Assembly (NCBI RefSeq): GCF_002742625.1
Contig: NZ_PEBF01000001.1
Coordinates: 2,976,001 to 3,040,000 of the forward strand
Reading direction: 5' to 3'
Length of the DNA stretch: 64,000 nt
Source: Caulobacter sp. FWC2
Lineage (GTDB): Bacteria > Pseudomonadota > Alphaproteobacteria > Caulobacterales > Caulobacteraceae
Part shown: one piece after another, positions 57,550 through 64,000 of the stretch
Layout of the letters: each line of letters starts with the position of its first letter
Position numbering within the stretch: position 1 is the stretch's first letter
Program-made: the position numbers and the translations under genes
Notes under the pieces: model-generated
Database searches by the model: none
What the model saw: only the letters and a program-made list of their open reading frames with translations
What the model was told of the DNA's origin: nothing

Positions 57550-57596
57550 GAGCGTGGCGGACGCCAAAACCGCTCACACTTTTGGCTGCCACGCTC
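57550..57596. promoter_or_regulatory. Strong hairpin just before the uracil-DNA glycosylase gene
   Basis: GAGCGTGGC / GCCACGCTC (9 bp) and GCCAAAA / TTTTGGC (7 bp) nest with a small bulge and a ten-base loop. It ends 13 bp before the UDG ATG, which itself has no clear Shine-Dalgarno. A leader structure, protein site or short attenuator is possible. Confidence 0.5.
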
Positions 57597-57609
57597 TAAT
57601 TACGTTCTC

Positions 57610-58431
57610 ATGAGCCTCGCCGTCGATCAACGCGCCGTCGAAAGCCTGCTAGCCTTCTGGGCCGATGCGGGTGTCGACACGTCCTACGCGGACGCGCCGA
57701 TCGACCGCCTGGCCGAAGGCGCGGCGATGCTGCGGGCTCGCAGCCAGCCGCCGCCTCCCCCGCCGCCCGTCGCTCGTCCGGGCCTGACCCTGGCGCGCGG
57801 CCCTGATGTCGGCACCGCCGTCGCCGCCGCCAAGGCCGCCGCGGCCGCCTGTGACGACCTGGAAAGCCTGGCCGCCGCCATAGCCGCGTTCGACGGCTGC
57901 CCGTTGAAGATGCAGGGGGCGAAGCAGGCCGTGTTCTCGCGCGGCGTCGGCGACGCACCGCTGATGATCATCGGCGAAGGCCCCGGCGCCGACGAGGACG
58001 CCCAAGGCCAGCCGTTCGTCGGTCGGGCCGGCAAGCTGCTGGACCGCATGCTGCAGGCCGCCGGCCTGGAAGGCCGCGTCTTCATCACCAACACCGTCTT
58101 CTGGCGCCCGCCCGGCAACCGCACGCCGACGCCCCAGGAGCAGGCGACGTGCGCTCCGTTCGTCGAACGCGCCATCGCCCTGGTGAAGCCGAAGATGCTG
58201 CTGTTGGCCGGCGGAGCCTCGGCCAAGGCCATGCTGAAGCGCGAGGAAGGCATCCTGTCCATGCGCGGCCGCTGGTTCGAATGGCTGTCCGAGGACAAGT
58301 CCATCGAGCTGCCGGCCATGCCGACCCTGCACCCGGCCTTCCTGCTGCGCACGCCCGCCCAGAAGAAGAAGGCCTGGCAGGATCTTCTGACTCTGACCGA
58401 GCGACTTGATCGTCCGGACCGCCCGCACTAG
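57610..58431 (+). CDS. Uracil-DNA glycosylase family protein
   Basis: A 273-residue UDG-superfamily protein. Core motifs are GEGPGADEDAQGQPFVGRAGKLLDRML (motif 1), FITNTVFWRPPGNRTPTPQE, and PTLHPAFLLRTP (motif 2). Family 4 enzymes use a 4Fe-4S cluster bound by a CxxC plus two Cys; here only three separate Cys are seen, so the cluster is likely absent. It removes uracil or related bases from DNA. Its end overlaps a possible start of the transglycosylase gene. Confidence 0.88.
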   Translation: MSLAVDQRAVESLLAFWADAGVDTSYADAPIDRLAEGAAMLRARSQPPPPPPPVARPGLTLARGPDVGTAVAAAKAAAAACDDLESLAAAIAAFDGCPLKMQGAKQAVFSRGVGDAPLMIIGEGPGADEDAQGQPFVGRAGKLLDRMLQAAGLEGRVFITNTVFWRPPGNRTPTPQEQATCAPFVERAIALVKPKMLLLAGGASAKAMLKREEGILSMRGRWFEWLSEDKSIELPAMPTLHPAFLLRTPAQKKKAWQDLLTLTERLDRPDRPH

Positions 58432-58492
58432 AACTGCGTTCGACCAATCGGAACGGGGGACGCGCGCCTGCGGGGGAGCGCGGAAACGGTTT

Positions 58493-60124
58493 TTGCGGAT
58501 TTTGGCTCGTCCTTTGGCCGTGTTGTCGGCCCTGTTCCTGTGCGCGACGGCCCTCTTTTCCATGGGGGGCGCAGCGCTCGCGGGCGCTCTTGACCCCTTG
58601 TCTCCGGAAGACGTTCGCGCCTATCGCGCCGCCTTCGCCGCTACCGACCGGGGCGATTTCGACGCCGCCGCCGCGGCCTTCGCCAACGCCCATGATCGCA
58701 GCCTGGCCGGCCGCTTGGCCTTCGCCAAGGTCATGCACCCTACTCGCTTTTCGGCCAGCTACGACGACCTGACCCGCTGGCTGCGCACCTATGCCGACGA
58801 GGCGGGCGCCGACCGCGTCTACGCCCTGGCCCTCAAGCGCAAGCCGACCCGCAAGCGCGTCGCCGCCGCGCCCGTGCCCGAACTGTTCATCGGCGACGAA
58901 ACGGCGCCGCCGCCCGCCGACAAGGGCCGCGCCGCTCGCGAAGCCTATTATTCCGGCGATGTCCAGAAGGCCCTGAGCCTGGCCGTGGCCGGCGGCGAGA
59001 CCTGGATCGCGGGCCTGTCGGCCTATCGCCTGGGCGACTACCGCACCGCCCAGAGCTATTTCGAGCAGGTCGCCCACGACGAACACGAGGACGAGTGGCT
59101 GCGGGCCGCCGGCGCCTTCTGGGCGGCCCGCGTGGCCAGCCAGGCCGGCCACGGCCGCGACGCCCAGGCCTTGCTGAGCGAAGCCGCCCGCTCGCCGCAC
59201 ACCTTCTACGGCATGATCGCCGTCCGGCAGCTGGCCATGGCGGGCGTCACGATCGCCGAAGACAACTACGACCCGATCGCCAGCCTGCTGACCCGCGCCA
59301 GCTATGTCGGTCCCGACACCGCCTCGCTGGAACAGCTGGTGAAAAACGATCCGCGCGCCCGTCGCGCCACCGCCCTGGCCCAGGTCGGCCGCTGGCGCGA
59401 GGCGGGCATGGAGCTGCGCGCCGGCCTCTCTCTGGCCGACACCCAGGAACTTCGCGACGATTGGACCGCCCTGGCCCTGGCCTTGAACGCCAACGCCCCG
59501 CTGAACGCCGGCCGACCGGTGCGCCGGGTGGGCGGCGAGGACTATCCCCTGCCCCCGCTGGATCCGGTCGGCGGCTTCACCATCGACAAGGCCATGGTCT
59601 ACGCCCTGGTGCGGCAGGAAAGCCGGTTCGACCCGATGGCCGTCTCGGCCGCCGGCGCCATGGGGCTGATGCAGGTGCGCCCGTCCTCGGCCGCCGACGT
59701 GGTGGGCGACGACAAGCTGCTGGCCGACAACAGCCCGCTGTTCGATCCCGCCTACAATCTGCGCGCCGGCCAGGACTATTTCACCTGGCTGATGGATCGC
59801 GGCGTCAAGAGCCCCGACCTGCTGCGCACTGTCGCCGCCTACAACGGCGGGCCGGCCACCCTGAACCGCACGGCGGCCCAGCTGGGCGCGGACTGCGACA
59901 CCCTGCTGCTGATCGAGAGCCTGCCGTTCAAGGAGACCCGCAACTACGTCGAGAAGGTGATGGCCAGCTACTGGACCTATCGCCGGTTGATGGGGGCGGA
60001 GAACAAGACCCTGGACGCCGTGGCCAGCGGCGCGCGGACGGTGGACTTCCGCCTGGACCCGCAGGTCGCCGCCCCGACGTCGATCGACCAGTTGATGACG
60101 CAGTTGGCGCAGGTTCAGCCCTAG
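58493..60124 (+). CDS. Lytic transglycosylase (SLT domain), exported
   Basis: A protein of 543 residues if the TTG at 58493 is used; an ATG at 58406, inside the end of the UDG gene, would give 572. The signal region is LARPLAVLSALFLCATALFS. After a helical TPR-like U-domain comes the catalytic SLT domain: MVYALVRQESRFDPMAVSAAGAMGLMQVRPSSA (catalytic Glu in QES) and TVAAYNGGPATLNR. It cleaves peptidoglycan to anhydro-muramic ends. The start is uncertain. Confidence 0.9.
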   Translation: MRILARPLAVLSALFLCATALFSMGGAALAGALDPLSPEDVRAYRAAFAATDRGDFDAAAAAFANAHDRSLAGRLAFAKVMHPTRFSASYDDLTRWLRTYADEAGADRVYALALKRKPTRKRVAAAPVPELFIGDETAPPPADKGRAAREAYYSGDVQKALSLAVAGGETWIAGLSAYRLGDYRTAQSYFEQVAHDEHEDEWLRAAGAFWAARVASQAGHGRDAQALLSEAARSPHTFYGMIAVRQLAMAGVTIAEDNYDPIASLLTRASYVGPDTASLEQLVKNDPRARRATALAQVGRWREAGMELRAGLSLADTQELRDDWTALALALNANAPLNAGRPVRRVGGEDYPLPPLDPVGGFTIDKAMVYALVRQESRFDPMAVSAAGAMGLMQVRPSSAADVVGDDKLLADNSPLFDPAYNLRAGQDYFTWLMDRGVKSPDLLRTVAAYNGGPATLNRTAAQLGADCDTLLLIESLPFKETRNYVEKVMASYWTYRRLMGAENKTLDAVASGARTVDFRLDPQVAAPTSIDQLMTQLAQVQP

Positions 60125-60130
60125 GCTTCC

Positions 60131-60586
60131 TCAGTAGTCCAGCCGCTTGGCTCGTAGCGCCTTGGCCAGGGCCTTTTCGTCACCGCCGCCCATAGGCCAG
60201 TCGAGCCGCCGCACGAGCACGCCATGCAGGCGCGGCGAGAGCTTGCTGAACAAGCCGCCCGGAGCCGCCAGAACCGCCGCGCCGCCCGCCCCGCCGGCCA
60301 AGTGCTTCTCGACCGGCTCACGCCAGCCTTCGCGCAGGACCGGCGTCGCGCGCAGGGTCAGGATCCAGTCCCCTCGCGCCACCGCCGCGCCGGCCGCCAG
60401 GCGATCGCCGGGGGTCGTCACCAGCCGTGCGCCGCTATCCTCGGCCAAGGCCTCGACGCCCGGCTCGCCGCCCGAGACCAGCACCACCTCCTTGACCAGC
60501 CCATCCACGGCGGCGGGCACCAGCATGGCCATTTGGGCGGCCAGGCCCTGAAGGTCTTCGGAGGCGACGAGGACAACGGAGATCAT
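60131..60586 (-). CDS. Small glycosyltransferase-2-like protein
   Basis: A 151-residue protein with MISVVLVASEDLQGLAAQMAML, VLVSGGEPGVEALAEDSGARLVTTPGDRLAAGAAVARGDWILTLRA, a short GT-A-like fold. The length and lack of a clear DxD mean it is a reduced member; it could be a regulator or a nucleotide-binding relative. It converges on the lytic transglycosylase gene (6 bp) and follows the radical SAM gene in the opposite order, i.e. separate strand. Confidence 0.65.
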   Translation of the reverse strand: MISVVLVASEDLQGLAAQMAMLVPAAVDGLVKEVVLVSGGEPGVEALAEDSGARLVTTPGDRLAAGAAVARGDWILTLRATPVLREGWREPVEKHLAGGAGGAAVLAAPGGLFSKLSPRLHGVLVRRLDWPMGGGDEKALAKALRAKRLDY

Positions 60587-60639
60587 GGCCTTGCTTGGCC
60601 AGCGGCGGCGATGGGGTCAAGGCCTTCCTAATCAGAGCG

Positions 60640-61722
60640 CTACCCGAACAAATCCATCTGCACGCTCGGCTTCCTGGGCGGCGTGAACTGGGTCGCGTCC
60701 AGCGGCGCCCATGGCTGGTCCAGCCCGAACTTCTTGACCGCCAGGTGGAAGCGCTGACGCAGCACCTCGGCCACCGGGCCGTCGCCGACCATCCGCTCGC
60801 CCCAACTGGCGCTATAGGTCTCGCCCTTGCGGATCTGGCGAACCAGCGACATCACCTTCTTGGCCCGATCCGGATGGTCGGTCTCCAGCCACTCCTGGAA
60901 CAGCTGAGCGATCTCGCGCGGCAGGCGCAGGGCGACATAGCCCGCGCCGCGCGCGCCGGCCTTGGCCGCCGCCTCCAGCACCGCCTCGCACTCATGGTCG
61001 TTCAAGCCCGGAATGGCCGGCGCGAACATCACGGTCACCGGCACGCCGGCGTCGGTCAGCCGCCGCACCGCCTCGATCCGCTTGCCCGGCGTGGCCGCAC
61101 GCGGCTCCATGCTGCGGGCCAGATGGCGGTCCAGAGTCGTGATCGAGATCGCCACCCGGGCCAGCTTGCGCTCGGCCATCCGGCTCAGCACGTCCAGGTC
61201 GCGCAGGATCAGGGCCGACTTGGTGATGATCGTGAACGGGTGGCTGACGCGGTCCAGCACCTCGATGATCTGTCGCGTCACCCGAAGTTGCTTCTCGTCG
61301 GGCTGGTAGGGATCGGTGTCGCCGCCGATGTGGATCGTCGCCGGCTTGTACGACGCCTTGGCCAGTTCCTTCTCCAGCAGCTCGCCAGCATGTGGCTTGA
61401 AGAAGATCTTGCTCTCGAAATCCAGCCCGGGCGACAGGCCCAGATAGGCGTGGGCAGGCCGGGCGTAGCAGTAGATGCAGCCGTGGCTGCAGCCGCGATA
61501 AGGGTTGATCGAGCGGTCGAAGCCGATGTCCGGGCTCTGGTTGCGGGCGATGATCGTCCGCGACTTCATCGGCTGCAGCTCGGTCTTCAGCTGCTTGGGC
61601 TCTTCGTCCTCACCCCAGCCATCATCGAACGTCTCGCGCGTCCGAGCTTCGAACCGTCCGGTTTGATTTGACTTCGCGCCCCGTCCGCGCGGAGCGGGGA
61701 CTCGTTTCGCTGCCTCGGCCAT
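60640..61722 (-). CDS. PA0069-family radical SAM protein
   Basis: A 360-residue radical SAM protein. NPYRGCSHGCIYCYARPAHAYLG holds the CxxxCxxC cluster; other motifs are IHIGGDTDPYQPDEKQL, FTIITKSALILRDLDVL and a C-terminal conserved GETYSASWGERMVGDG. The family is distantly related to spore photoproduct lyase (SplB), with an unsettled role, often DNA-damage linked. The start is ATG 61720-61722; the upstream ATG 61752 lies in an SOS box. That box (61747-61761) supports LexA control. Confidence 0.91.
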   Translation of the reverse strand: MAEAAKRVPAPRGRGAKSNQTGRFEARTRETFDDGWGEDEEPKQLKTELQPMKSRTIIARNQSPDIGFDRSINPYRGCSHGCIYCYARPAHAYLGLSPGLDFESKIFFKPHAGELLEKELAKASYKPATIHIGGDTDPYQPDEKQLRVTRQIIEVLDRVSHPFTIITKSALILRDLDVLSRMAERKLARVAISITTLDRHLARSMEPRAATPGKRIEAVRRLTDAGVPVTVMFAPAIPGLNDHECEAVLEAAAKAGARGAGYVALRLPREIAQLFQEWLETDHPDRAKKVMSLVRQIRKGETYSASWGERMVGDGPVAEVLRQRFHLAVKKFGLDQPWAPLDATQFTPPRKPSVQMDLFG

Positions 61723-61746
61723 GGCGCGATCATGCGCCGCTAACCA

Positions 61747-61761
61747 GAACATAACAAGAAC
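61747..61761 (-). promoter_or_regulatory. LexA/SOS box upstream of the radical SAM gene
   Basis: GAAC-ATAACAA-GAAC on the plus strand, equal to GTTC-TTGTTAT-GTTC on the minus strand, matches the alphaproteobacterial SOS consensus GTTC-N7-GTTC exactly. It lies 25-39 bp before the ATG, the position of a promoter. Confidence 0.8.
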
Positions 61762-61816
61762 AGTTTTGCGCGACGCGAAAATGCGCCAGCTCGACCAAGC
61801 TTGACCATGCGCCCGA

Positions 61817-62356
61817 TCAGGCTGGCTTTTCAGCCTCGGCCTTCATGTTGGCCAGGCCCGCTTCGAAATCCTTGCCGACCACCTTGTCCATGTCGAAGAC
61901 CAGGCCCATGACCTTGGCCATGAACGGGCTCGCGCCCTCCATGGACCAAGTGACCAGGGTGGAGTCGCCAGCCGGCTCGAAGGTGAAGCGCCCCACATTG
62001 TCGGCCTTGAACGGCTTGACGAAATGCAGGTCGAACGCGACCTCGCGGCCCGGCGTGACTTGCGTGATCTCCATGTCGCCAGTGCCGACCTTGGCGCTGC
62101 CGACCCAGGCATAGGTCGCGCCGACTCCCTTGTCCGGGCCGCCATAGGCGCGGGTCATGTCGGGATCGATCTTCTCCCAGGGCGACCACAGCCGCCATTG
62201 GTGGAAGTCCTCGACCAGAGCCGACAGCGCCTCGGGCCGCGCCTTGATGGTCGCGGCGCGCTTGACCATGAACCTGTCCGGCCGCGTGGCGGCCAGACCC
62301 AGCAGCGCGATGACGGCGATCGCGATCACCCCCAGAACGATCTTCAGAACCAGCAT
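61817..62356 (-). CDS. SRPBCC-family protein
   Basis: A 179-residue protein. An N-terminal anchor helix (MLVLKIVLGVIAIAVIALLGL) precedes an SRPBCC/polyketide-cyclase-like domain: VKRAATIKARPEALSALVEDFHQWRLWSPWEKIDPDMTRAYGG, GDMEITQVTPGREVAFDLHFVKPF and FDMDKVVGKDFEAGLANMKAEAE. It probably binds a small hydrophobic ligand. It lies 14 bp downstream of the sigma factor gene and may share its operon. Confidence 0.9.
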   Translation of the reverse strand: MLVLKIVLGVIAIAVIALLGLAATRPDRFMVKRAATIKARPEALSALVEDFHQWRLWSPWEKIDPDMTRAYGGPDKGVGATYAWVGSAKVGTGDMEITQVTPGREVAFDLHFVKPFKADNVGRFTFEPAGDSTLVTWSMEGASPFMAKVMGLVFDMDKVVGKDFEAGLANMKAEAEKPA

Positions 62357-62370
62357 ATGCCCCTCTCCCT

Positions 62371-63618
62371 CTACCCCGCCTCGGCCGCGACGCGGTCGAG
62401 ATATTGGCGGATATTGGCGGCCTCGGCCGCGGTGTTGGCCAGCGAAATCGCGCGATCGAAAGCTTCCCGCGCCTCGGCCTTGCGCCCGGCCTGCAGCAGG
62501 AAGGCGCCGCGCGCGCCGTGATAGTGAAAATAGGCGTTCAGCCGCGCGCCCAACGGTTCGATCATCGCCAGCGCCGCCACCGGGCCGCGCACCTTCGCCG
62601 TCGCCACCGCGCGGTTCAGCGTGATCACCGGCGAGGGCTGCATGATCTCCAACGTAGCGTAGAGCGCATCGATGCCGAGCCAGTCGGTATCACCGGCCGT
62701 GGCGGCGCGGGCATGCAGGGCGGCGATGGCGGCCTGGACCTGGTACGGCCCCGGATCGCGCTTCAGCATCGCCTTGTCGATCAGGGCGAGCCCCTCGCCG
62801 ATCATCTTGCGATTCCAGAGGCTTCGATCCTGATCCTCCAGCAGGATCGCCGCGCCGTCGGCGGCGAAACGCGCGTCGGCGCGGGCGTGCTGCAGCAGGA
62901 GCAGCGCGGTCAGGCCCATCATCTCCGGCTCGGCCGGGAACAGGCGCAGCAGCAGGCGCGCCAGGCGGATGGCCTCGTCGCACAGTCCGCCCTTGGCCTC
63001 GACCGCCTGGCCGCTGGCCGAATAGCCTTCGTTGAAGACGAGGTAGAGCATCGCCGCCACGGTCGCGAAGCGCTCGGCGCGCTCGACCGGCCCCGGCGCT
63101 TCAAAGGTCGCCTCGCCGGCCCCGATGCGGGCCTTGGCGCGGGTGATCCTCTGCTCCATGGCCGCCTCGCTGACCACGAAGGCGCGGGCGATCTCGCGCA
63201 CCGACAGACCCGAGACGATACGCAGGGCCAGGGCGATCTGCTGGGTGGCCGGCAGGTCCGGATGGCAGCAGATGAACAGCAACCGCAGCACGTCGTCGCG
63301 ATAGTGCGAGCCGTCCAGCCGCTCGGCGGCCTGCGCCTCCGCGTCCTCAAGGTCGGAGAGCAGTTCCTCGGGCGGCAGGGCCACGTGGCGGCTGGTCTTG
63401 CGGACGGCGTCGATGGCGGCGTTGCGGCCGACCATGATCAGCCAGGCGGTCGGGTCGCGGGGCGGACCGTTCTTGGGCCAGGCCTTCAGGGCGCGCAGGC
63501 AGGCGTCCTGGAACGCCTCCTCGGCCGCATCCATGTCCCGGAAGTAGCGCAGCAGCGCCGCCACGGCCTGGGGCCGCGCGGCGCTGATCGCCCCTTCGAT
63601 CCACCCGAGGTCGGTCAC
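62371..63618 (-). CDS. ECF sigma factor with C-terminal TPR extension (ECF42-like)
   Basis: A 415-residue sigma factor. Region 2 (VAALLRYFRDMDAAEEAFQDACLRALKAW, then GRNAAIDAVRK) and region 4 (QQIALALRIVSGLSVREIARAFVVSEAAMEQRITRAKARI) are clear. It continues with about 240 residues (LYLVFNEGYSASG..., LLLLQHARADARFAADGAAILLEDQDRSLWNRKMI). This long extension and the adjacent DGPF/YCII gene are the marks of ECF42. No anti-sigma factor is adjacent; the extension may regulate. It overlaps the YCII gene by four bases. Confidence 0.93.
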   Translation of the reverse strand: MTDLGWIEGAISAARPQAVAALLRYFRDMDAAEEAFQDACLRALKAWPKNGPPRDPTAWLIMVGRNAAIDAVRKTSRHVALPPEELLSDLEDAEAQAAERLDGSHYRDDVLRLLFICCHPDLPATQQIALALRIVSGLSVREIARAFVVSEAAMEQRITRAKARIGAGEATFEAPGPVERAERFATVAAMLYLVFNEGYSASGQAVEAKGGLCDEAIRLARLLLRLFPAEPEMMGLTALLLLQHARADARFAADGAAILLEDQDRSLWNRKMIGEGLALIDKAMLKRDPGPYQVQAAIAALHARAATAGDTDWLGIDALYATLEIMQPSPVITLNRAVATAKVRGPVAALAMIEPLGARLNAYFHYHGARGAFLLQAGRKAEAREAFDRAISLANTAAEAANIRQYLDRVAAEAG

Positions 63619-64000
63619 GTTTCGGCGGACTCCTGGCCGCCAGACTCCTGGCCGGCGAACGTCGGATTCGGGGCCGGGTTGAACAGCGCGATCGGACGGA
63701 TCTCGTAGGAGCCGCCGGGATTGGCCTTGCCCAGGTCCTTGGCGATGTCGAGCGCGCCGTCCAGACTGTCGCAGTCCACCACGTAGAAGCCCAGGAGCTG
63801 CTCCTTGGTCTCGGCGAACGGTCCGTCCAGCACCAGAGGCGGCTCACGATCCTTGCGCAGGGTGGTGGCGGCCGTGGTCGGCATCAGGCGGGCGACGGGG
63901 CCCAGCCGGCCCTCGCGCGCCAGCTTCTCCTGGACGACGCCCAGTTTCTCCATGACGCCGTCCTCATGCGCCTTGGACCAGCCGCAGATCACGTCTTCCT
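63615..64000 (-). CDS. YCII/DGPF-domain protein (5' end missing)
   Basis: The gene is cut by the window end; 128 codons remain and the frame is open to the edge. MEKLGVVQEKLAREGRLGPVARLMPTTAATTLRK leads to VLDGPFAETKEQLLGFYVVDCDSLDGALDIAKDL and a C-terminal YEIRPIALFNP. This is the DGPF (YCII-related) domain that partners ECF42-type sigma factors. The stop overlaps the sigma gene start (ATGA), so they are coupled. Function in the pair is unknown. Confidence 0.9.
   Translation of the reverse strand, partial: EDVICGWSKAHEDGVMEKLGVVQEKLAREGRLGPVARLMPTTAATTLRKDREPPLVLDGPFAETKEQLLGFYVVDCDSLDGALDIAKDLGKANPGGSYEIRPIALFNPAPNPTFAGQESGGQESAET

Overview
This window is about 64 kb of GC-rich chromosomal DNA. 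It looks like the core genome of an alphaproteobacterium close to Caulobacter. The reasons are: a class I PhaC with a Lys/Ala-rich head; a 5-aminolevulinate synthase (C4/Shemin pathway) next to a MucR/Ros zinc-finger regulator; the DUF177-plsX-fabH-ihfA-merR string; a Cbp3-like bc1 chaperone; a two-cold-shock-domain protein; and a GAAC-N7-GAAC SOS box of the alphaproteobacterial LexA type. Gene density is high and nearly every gene is a recognisable housekeeping gene. I see no prophage, insertion sequence, CRISPR array or rRNA operon.

Layout. 0-8.5 kb: the start of a complex I accessory subunit, tRNA-Pro, a DUF192 protein, a double cold-shock protein, two tandem tRNA-Glu genes, then the minus-strand run alaC-hom-glpX-fbp-recJ (amino acids, gluconeogenesis, repair). 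8.5-17.5 kb: a lipoprotein divergent from phaC, a DUF1287 protein, argC, rplM-rpsI, an alkaline phosphatase, ctaA, and two coupled small membrane proteins. 17.5-25.5 kb: tRNA-Pro(GGG), the DUF177-plsX-fabH-ihfA-merR run with a Cbp3-like gene, bamE, a single-domain response regulator, and the proton pyrophosphatase hppA. 25.5-32 kb: a possible small-RNA locus, a secreted protein, glyA, nrdR, ribH-nusB-thiL, mucR and hemA.

32-44 kb: a tightly packed valine-degradation set (isobutyryl-CoA dehydrogenase, 3-hydroxyisobutyryl-CoA hydrolase, 3-hydroxyisobutyrate dehydrogenase) interleaved with an uncharacterised gene, a phosphatase and a lipoprotein methyltransferase. It is followed by DUF2147, a flavin monooxygenase, hemB with an AraC regulator, a serine hydrolase, a Nudix hydrolase, and a TetR regulator divergent from a PF10118 protein. 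44.6-45.1 kb: a small GIY-YIG nuclease beside a perfect 31-bp inverted repeat, the most mobile-looking spot in the window. 45-57 kb: glyQS, a fasciclin protein, glnK-amtB, an Amj-type lipid II flippase, a Tat-exported cyclophilin, ispE, a TPR lipoprotein and ETF-QO. 57-64 kb: a uracil-DNA glycosylase, a lytic transglycosylase, a glycosyltransferase-like protein, a PA0069-type radical SAM protein preceded by an SOS box, an SRPBCC protein, and an ECF42-type sigma factor coupled to a YCII/DGPF protein cut by the window end.

How they fit together: amino-acid and fatty-acid breakdown feeds electrons through acyl-CoA dehydrogenase and ETF-QO to ubiquinone. Heme genes (hemA, hemB, ctaA) and the bc1 chaperone serve the respiratory chain. 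phaC stores surplus carbon, and fbp/glpX support gluconeogenesis. The observations most worth checking are the GIY-YIG/inverted-repeat pair, the SOS box before the radical SAM gene, the orphan plus-strand terminator at 25.7 kb, the lipoprotein methyltransferase, and several perfect palindromes in promoter regions. All calls are from reading sequence alone.
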